Shown: positions 60,279 to 64,000 of the stretch, piece by piece | How the letters are laid out: every line of letters starts with the position of its first letter | How positions within the stretch are numbered: position 1 is the stretch's first letter | Source of the DNA: Halobacillus shinanisalinarum | Lineage (GTDB): Bacteria > Bacillota > Bacilli > Bacillales > Halobacillaceae | DNA length: 64,000 bases | Direction of reading: 5' to 3' | NCBI RefSeq assembly: GCF_022919835.1 | Contig: NZ_CP095074.1 | Span: forward strand, 3,636,001 to 3,700,000 | Notes under the pieces: generated by a model | What the model was told of the DNA's origin: nothing | Seen by the model: only the letters and a program-made list of their open reading frames with translations | Databases searched by the model: none | Position numbers and translations under genes: made by a program

Positions 60279-62174
60279 ATGAGTAAAAAAGCGCTGAATA
60301 TAACGGTTTTGTCCATAGTAGCCGCAGTTTTCGTCATTTTTTTCTATCAATCCGGTTCTATTAAACAGGCAACTGGTAGCCAAGATACGAAAACGGAAAG
60401 AGGAGAGATGCAAACTTCTCCCTTTAAAGTAGCGACTCTCCAATTTAATCCCACCTTGAACGAAAGGAAAAAGAACGTTAAAGAGTTATCACGTGTGGCT
60501 GAAAAAGCTTTTGAAAATGGTGCGAAATTGGTCGTAGCACCAGAGATGGCTACAACAGGTTATATGTATGAAGATCGGGAAGCCATCGAACCTTTCGTTG
60601 ATACAATACCAGGAAAAACCACGGCTACATTCGCCAAGATAGCCAAAGAGAATCATGGATATATCGTCTTTGGCATGGCAGAAGTAGATGAAAAAACAGG
60701 TCTTTATTACAACTCAGCGGTATTAATCGGTCCAGACGGGTACATAGGCAAATATAGAAAAACCCAGATGTGGGAAACGGAAATGCACTGGGCTGCATGG
60801 GGAGATATGGGTGTACCTGTATTTGATACGGTTATTGGAAAGATTGCCATTAACATATGCATGGACTCAGCTTACTTTGAAACGGCAAGACTAGCGGGTA
60901 TTAAGGGAGCTGATATTATGGCTTTCCCTACAAATTCCTCAGCCCAAACGATATCTGCTCTCCCCGCAAGAGCACAGCAGAACGGGATGTATATTGTCAG
61001 CGCAAACCGCTCCAATACAGAAAAAGGGTTTCACATGATAGGGGGAAGTGCAGTTTGGTCTCCCACAGGTGAAAAGCTGGCTGAAGCTCCCATAGCTATG
61101 ACAAAAGAAGAAGCGATTGAAGAAACAGTTATTGAATACGCAGAAATCGATCTGAAACAATATGAAAACGAAAATAAGGAGCGATTAGAGCGTAGACGTC
61201 CAGAACTGTATAAAGAATTAATGCACAAAGTCGCTCCTTGGAACTCTACAAAAACCACAACATCCCATCATGTAAATGTAGCAGCTCTACAATATGAACC
61301 TGTCGCTTTGGATAAAGCAAAAAATATGGAGAAGGTTTCTCATTTGATCGAGCAAGCAACACGTGAAAATCAATCCTTGGATTTAGTCGTCCTGCCGGAA
61401 ACCTCGTTAATCGGACCTGTGGATAAGAAAAGCAAAAAAGACATTCGTTCATTGGCAGAGACGGAACAAGGCCAAACAAAGAAATTTATGGCTGACCTGG
61501 CCACAGCAAATGATATAGCCATTGTTTACGGTTTCGTTGAAAAAGAAGAGAATAAGTTGTATAACTCGGCAATGCTTATTGATAAAAACGGCAATAAGGC
61601 TGGAAAATACCGAAAGACTCACTTAAACGAAAGTGACAAGGCGTGGGCCGAAGCTGGAGCAAAGCTGCCTGTCTTTGAAACGGAAGATCTGGGAAGAATC
61701 GGAATCTTAATTGGGGAAGACGCTGCTTTCCCTGAAACCGCGGGTGTCCTGGCCGTTAATAGGGCCGATATGATTGCTATTCCTTCAGCGTGGCACGGGC
61801 AATATGGCGGGAAAATGGAAATCAACCGAGCTATTTCCAAGAACCCTTATCCTGATAACGCAATGGTGACATGGGATGCTGTCGCCATCGGTGCCCAGGC
61901 GTATACGGTTGTAGCAAACTTTATCGGAACAGATAAAGATTACTTAGGCGGGTCTGGTCTATACACCCTTGATCCACTATATGGTCTTGATCAACCAGTT
62001 GTGGCTTCGATGGGTGAAGAAGAAGTAATTACGGCGGAATTTGACACACTGCAATCAGATCGGTGGTTTAATCAAGAAAAATTACTGCAGTCTCGGCAAA
62101 CCCCTTATTTTAAACCACTTATAATAGAATCCTCTAGCCAGGAGTCAAATTCTGATCTTGATGAGGCAGCGTGA
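60279..62174 (+). CDS. Membrane-anchored tandem carbon-nitrogen hydrolase (nitrilase superfamily)
   Basis: The 631-residue protein starts with an uncleaved-looking signal anchor (about residues 7-24), so both hydrolase domains should lie outside the cytoplasm. Domain 1 (about 48-300) has the full Glu-Lys-Cys triad: VVAPEMATTGY (E89), KYRKTQMW (K161) and NICMDSAYFE (C194). Domain 2 (about 330-610) keeps E374 and K446 but has ILIGEDAAFPE, with Gly479 where the cysteine belongs. It is therefore probably catalytically dead. ATG 60279 follows GGGAGG by 6 bases. It comes last in the GlcD/GlcF-like block. By inference it releases an acid from an amide or nitrile outside the cell for uptake by the GltS-like carrier. 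Confidence 0.88.
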   Translation: MSKKALNITVLSIVAAVFVIFFYQSGSIKQATGSQDTKTERGEMQTSPFKVATLQFNPTLNERKKNVKELSRVAEKAFENGAKLVVAPEMATTGYMYEDREAIEPFVDTIPGKTTATFAKIAKENHGYIVFGMAEVDEKTGLYYNSAVLIGPDGYIGKYRKTQMWETEMHWAAWGDMGVPVFDTVIGKIAINICMDSAYFETARLAGIKGADIMAFPTNSSAQTISALPARAQQNGMYIVSANRSNTEKGFHMIGGSAVWSPTGEKLAEAPIAMTKEEAIEETVIEYAEIDLKQYENENKERLERRRPELYKELMHKVAPWNSTKTTTSHHVNVAALQYEPVALDKAKNMEKVSHLIEQATRENQSLDLVVLPETSLIGPVDKKSKKDIRSLAETEQGQTKKFMADLATANDIAIVYGFVEKEENKLYNSAMLIDKNGNKAGKYRKTHLNESDKAWAEAGAKLPVFETEDLGRIGILIGEDAAFPETAGVLAVNRADMIAIPSAWHGQYGGKMEINRAISKNPYPDNAMVTWDAVAIGAQAYTVVANFIGTDKDYLGGSGLYTLDPLYGLDQPVVASMGEEEVITAEFDTLQSDRWFNQEKLLQSRQTPYFKPLIIESSSQESNSDLDEAA

Positions 62175-62212
62175 CGAATATAGATTGTGATTAGAAATGA
62201 ACATTCCTTGGC

Positions 62213-62265
62213 AAGCATCCACACTTTAGCTTTGAATAATAAGCCCGAGTGTGGATGCTTTTTGA
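62213..62265 (+). terminator. Intrinsic terminator after the nitrilase gene
   Basis: AAGCATCCACACT pairs with AGTGTGGATGCTT, followed by TTTG. Confidence 0.85.
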
Positions 62266-62421
62266 TATGCATAACTTGAGGACATGCTGTGAATCTACTT
62301 CTACAATAATATATGCTAGGCTATATGGTTTTCTTGGCAACAGAGGAATAGATCAGGTATAATTAGGCAATCCCTAGTAGTGTAAGGAAATATTAGAAAC
62401 TGCAATTGGACCTTTCTAGTC

Positions 62422-62450
62422 CATAAACATTTTGAACATCCTCTTTAAGG
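62422..62450 (-). repeat. Possible trace of repeat family A left end
   Basis: On the reverse strand, CTTAAAGAGGATGTTCAAAA matches the flank and first bases of the full family A copies; the similarity then stops. It could be chance. Confidence 0.35.
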
Positions 62451-62532
62451 TAGAAAGTTGCCCCAACACAAGGGGTTTGAATCGAAGTGTACACATAGGA
62501 TGCTCATGAATTGTCAAGGAGGAGGAGATAAC

Positions 62533-62979
62533 ATGTCTAATGAAAAAGACTATGAAAAAGAATTAAAGAACTTTGATTCTTCTGAAGCTATTAAAGGGAA
62601 GGAAAAGCATTTTTCTGAGAATAAATATGTTGCAAAGTTACTGAAATATGCCAAGAAAATGGGAGTCAAAATATCCTATTATAGTTTACTTTTATTCTAT
62701 GCATTTAAAAATCCGGCCACTCCTAAATCAACTAAAGTGACTATAGCGGGTGCATTAGGATACTTGATTCTGCCAATAGATCTTATTCCAGACTTCATTC
62801 CAGTCGCAGGGTTTGCAGATGATGCGATGGTCATCGTTTATGCACTATCTAAAATAAAGCCATATATTGATGATTCGATTAAACAACAAGCGGATGAACG
62901 AATGAGGAAGATCTTTGGTGAAAACTATGATGGAGATAATGAAATAGAAGAAAACTTTAAACCGCAGCAGACGGACTAA
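62533..62979 (+). CDS. YkvA family membrane protein (DUF1232)
   Basis: The 148-residue protein contains the DUF1232 core: FYAFKNPATPKSTKVTIAGALGYLILPIDLIPDFIPVAGFADDAMVIVYAL (about residues 55-105). LPIDLIPDFIP and GFADD are the family hallmarks. One or two membrane-associated helices are expected; the N- and C-termini are highly charged. The role is unknown. ATG 62533 follows GGAGGAGGAG by 7 bases; the earlier in-frame ATG 62458 has no such site. A terminator follows. Confidence 0.88.
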   Translation: MSNEKDYEKELKNFDSSEAIKGKEKHFSENKYVAKLLKYAKKMGVKISYYSLLLFYAFKNPATPKSTKVTIAGALGYLILPIDLIPDFIPVAGFADDAMVIVYALSKIKPYIDDSIKQQADERMRKIFGENYDGDNEIEENFKPQQTD

Positions 62980-63023
62980 TTTTGAGAGGGAATAACCTAC
63001 TTACCTCGCAATGCTATTAATTA

Positions 63024-63071
63024 AGCAACCGTACTCGGCCTTGACAAACGCTGAGTGTGGTTGCTTTTTTT
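63024..63071 (+). terminator. Intrinsic terminator after the YkvA gene
   Basis: AGCAACCGTACTC pairs imperfectly with GAGTGTGGTTGCT, followed by seven T. Confidence 0.75.
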
Positions 63072-63226
63072 GAACACTAATGAATATATAGGAAGCCAAG
63101 AACAGAGAATTTATAAGAACCTAATAGGTCAGCATCTTTTAACCACAAAAATGGACGCTATCCCTATTAAGGATCACGCCCATAAAATGTTCAGCTTTCT
63201 AGTCCAAAGTATTAAACCTACCCGCT

Positions 63227-63985
63227 TCATAGTTTCTCTGTCTGATCATCTGTTTCCCACTTTCGACGATAAACCATTTTCGAAAGGATAACTCCGAGCT
63301 CATATAAGACAATCAAAGGTCCAAGAACAATGATTTGAGAGAGCAGATCGGGTGGTGTGATGAGAGCAGAAACAATGGCCATCAGAAGATACCCATATTT
63401 TCTGATTTCTCCTAATTTACTCGGTGTCACGATCCCGATCGCTGTCAAAAACATCAGTAGCAATGGTACTTCAAATAAGAAACCAAGTGGGATGGATGTC
63501 ATCAACATAAAGGAGAAGTATTCTTTAGCTGTGATCATCATCTCAAAATTTTGAGAGCCGATATTCATGAGAAACCCATAGACCGTTGGGAATACTATGA
63601 AAAATCCGAAAGCGACACCCGCCAAAAAGCTGATCAATATACCTGGGATAAACGATAAAGTTGTTTTGCTTTCTTTCGTTGTCATAGCAGGTTTGACAAA
63701 CTTCCAGGCTTGGTACCCAATAAATGGCGCTGATAGTCCAAGACTCAAGCTTCCTGCTATCCCGGTATAAAACCTTATAACGTCTAGTGGTCCGAGCATG
63801 ACGAGTTTGTTTCCGTCAGTTACTAAAGGGATTACGTAATTAATGGAAACTAGAATGGCAACAAAACAAACGATGAAGAAGATGGCCGAGCTAATAATCG
63901 CCCTTCTTAGGTCGGTAATGTGCTCGACCAGTGTCTGTTCTTCTTCTTTCAGCAGTTGCTTATCCAAGTGTGCTTCGTGCATCAT
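63227..63985 (-). CDS. tatC: Twin-arginine translocase subunit TatC
   Basis: TatC is the six-helix receptor of the Tat system, which exports folded proteins with twin-arginine signals. The 252-residue protein contains the N-terminal LVEHITDLRRAIISS (the E-LR-R motif), FKVKPAM-like FVKPAMTTKESK with FIPGILISFLAGVAFGFFIVFP, and ISALITPPD-type VSALITPPDLLSQ near the end. ATG 63985 (or 63982) follows GGGGGGAATCG at the window edge. TatA/B and Tat substrates are not visible here; tatA is probably just outside. Confidence 0.95.
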   Translation of the reverse strand: MMHEAHLDKQLLKEEEQTLVEHITDLRRAIISSAIFFIVCFVAILVSINYVIPLVTDGNKLVMLGPLDVIRFYTGIAGSLSLGLSAPFIGYQAWKFVKPAMTTKESKTTLSFIPGILISFLAGVAFGFFIVFPTVYGFLMNIGSQNFEMMITAKEYFSFMLMTSIPLGFLFEVPLLLMFLTAIGIVTPSKLGEIRKYGYLLMAIVSALITPPDLLSQIIVLGPLIVLYELGVILSKMVYRRKWETDDQTEKL

Positions 63986-64000
63986 CGATTCCCCCCGGAA

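Noticed and set aside
63055..63291. Forward 78-codon frame between the YkvA and tatC genes
   Set aside because: It starts inside the terminator of the YkvA gene and overlaps the 3' end of tatC on the other strand.
1..64000. CRISPR arrays, tRNA and rRNA genes, or a prophage
   Set aside because: No regularly spaced direct repeats, no cloverleaf-like genes with typical T-arm sequence and no phage structural genes were seen on reading both strands.

Overview
The window reads as chromosomal DNA of a low-to-moderate GC member of the Bacillota. The best guess is a moderately halophilic Bacillaceae such as Halobacillus or a relative. This is inferred from strong GGAGG ribosome binding sites, frequent TTG/GTG starts, sigma-A and CcpA (cre) sites, a yybP-ykoY Mn riboswitch, RocB- and CitST-like genes and many sodium-coupled transporters. 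No rRNA, tRNA or CRISPR array was seen.

Layout: 0-3 kb holds a YjiH-like membrane protein and a frameshifted class III aminotransferase. 3.1-4.4 kb is a SulP transporter without a STAS domain. 4.5-11.4 kb is a sialic acid operon behind a sigma-A promoter and a cre site: nanE, nanA, a sodium symporter, an unusual FAD oxidoreductase, nanK and an RpiR regulator. 11.6-13.4 kb holds a decayed AEC permease and an RraA-like gene. 14-20.9 kb is an IclR-controlled guanidino-compound region: relics of a YfcC carrier and an M20 amidohydrolase, then two DDAH/amidinotransferase enzymes, a RocB-like peptidase and an amino acid permease. 21-24 kb holds a HAD relic, a reverse-strand DUF346 beta-propeller protein with two frameshifts, and an Mn riboswitch ahead of a 50-residue ORF.

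24.3-36.6 kb starts with a sigma-54 activator, a TnpB relic, a MerR-methyltransferase fusion, an ABC exporter and small membrane proteins. A textbook -24/-12 promoter then drives scoA-scoB-bdh-gntP (3-hydroxybutyrate use), followed by a D-malate/tartrate dehydrogenase and an FAH-family enzyme. 37-42.4 kb is a citrate block: an intact CitMHS carrier on the reverse strand, a CitST-type two-component system and a CitM gene with a large internal deletion. A frameshifted alpha carbonic anhydrase lipoprotein follows.

43.9-52.5 kb is a GntR-controlled acyl-CoA region: CaiB CoA transferase, HMG-CoA lyase, a two-part sodium symporter, an MFS carrier, a flavin reductase and a nucleoside hydrolase. 53.5-62.2 kb is a second GntR-controlled catabolic block: GltS-like carrier, serine-less alpha/beta hydrolase, DUF6282 protein, GlcD/GlcF-like oxidoreductase and a membrane-anchored tandem nitrilase with one dead active site. 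The window ends with a YkvA protein and tatC.

Two patterns cut across the window. Six frameshifts, in five genes, all look like the loss of one G from a G run, which suggests base-calling error or slippage rather than independent gene death. A roughly 170-190 bp repeat with TGTTCAAAAAGT inverted ends occurs in full or in part at least four times, once inside an operon and once abutting the riboswitch.
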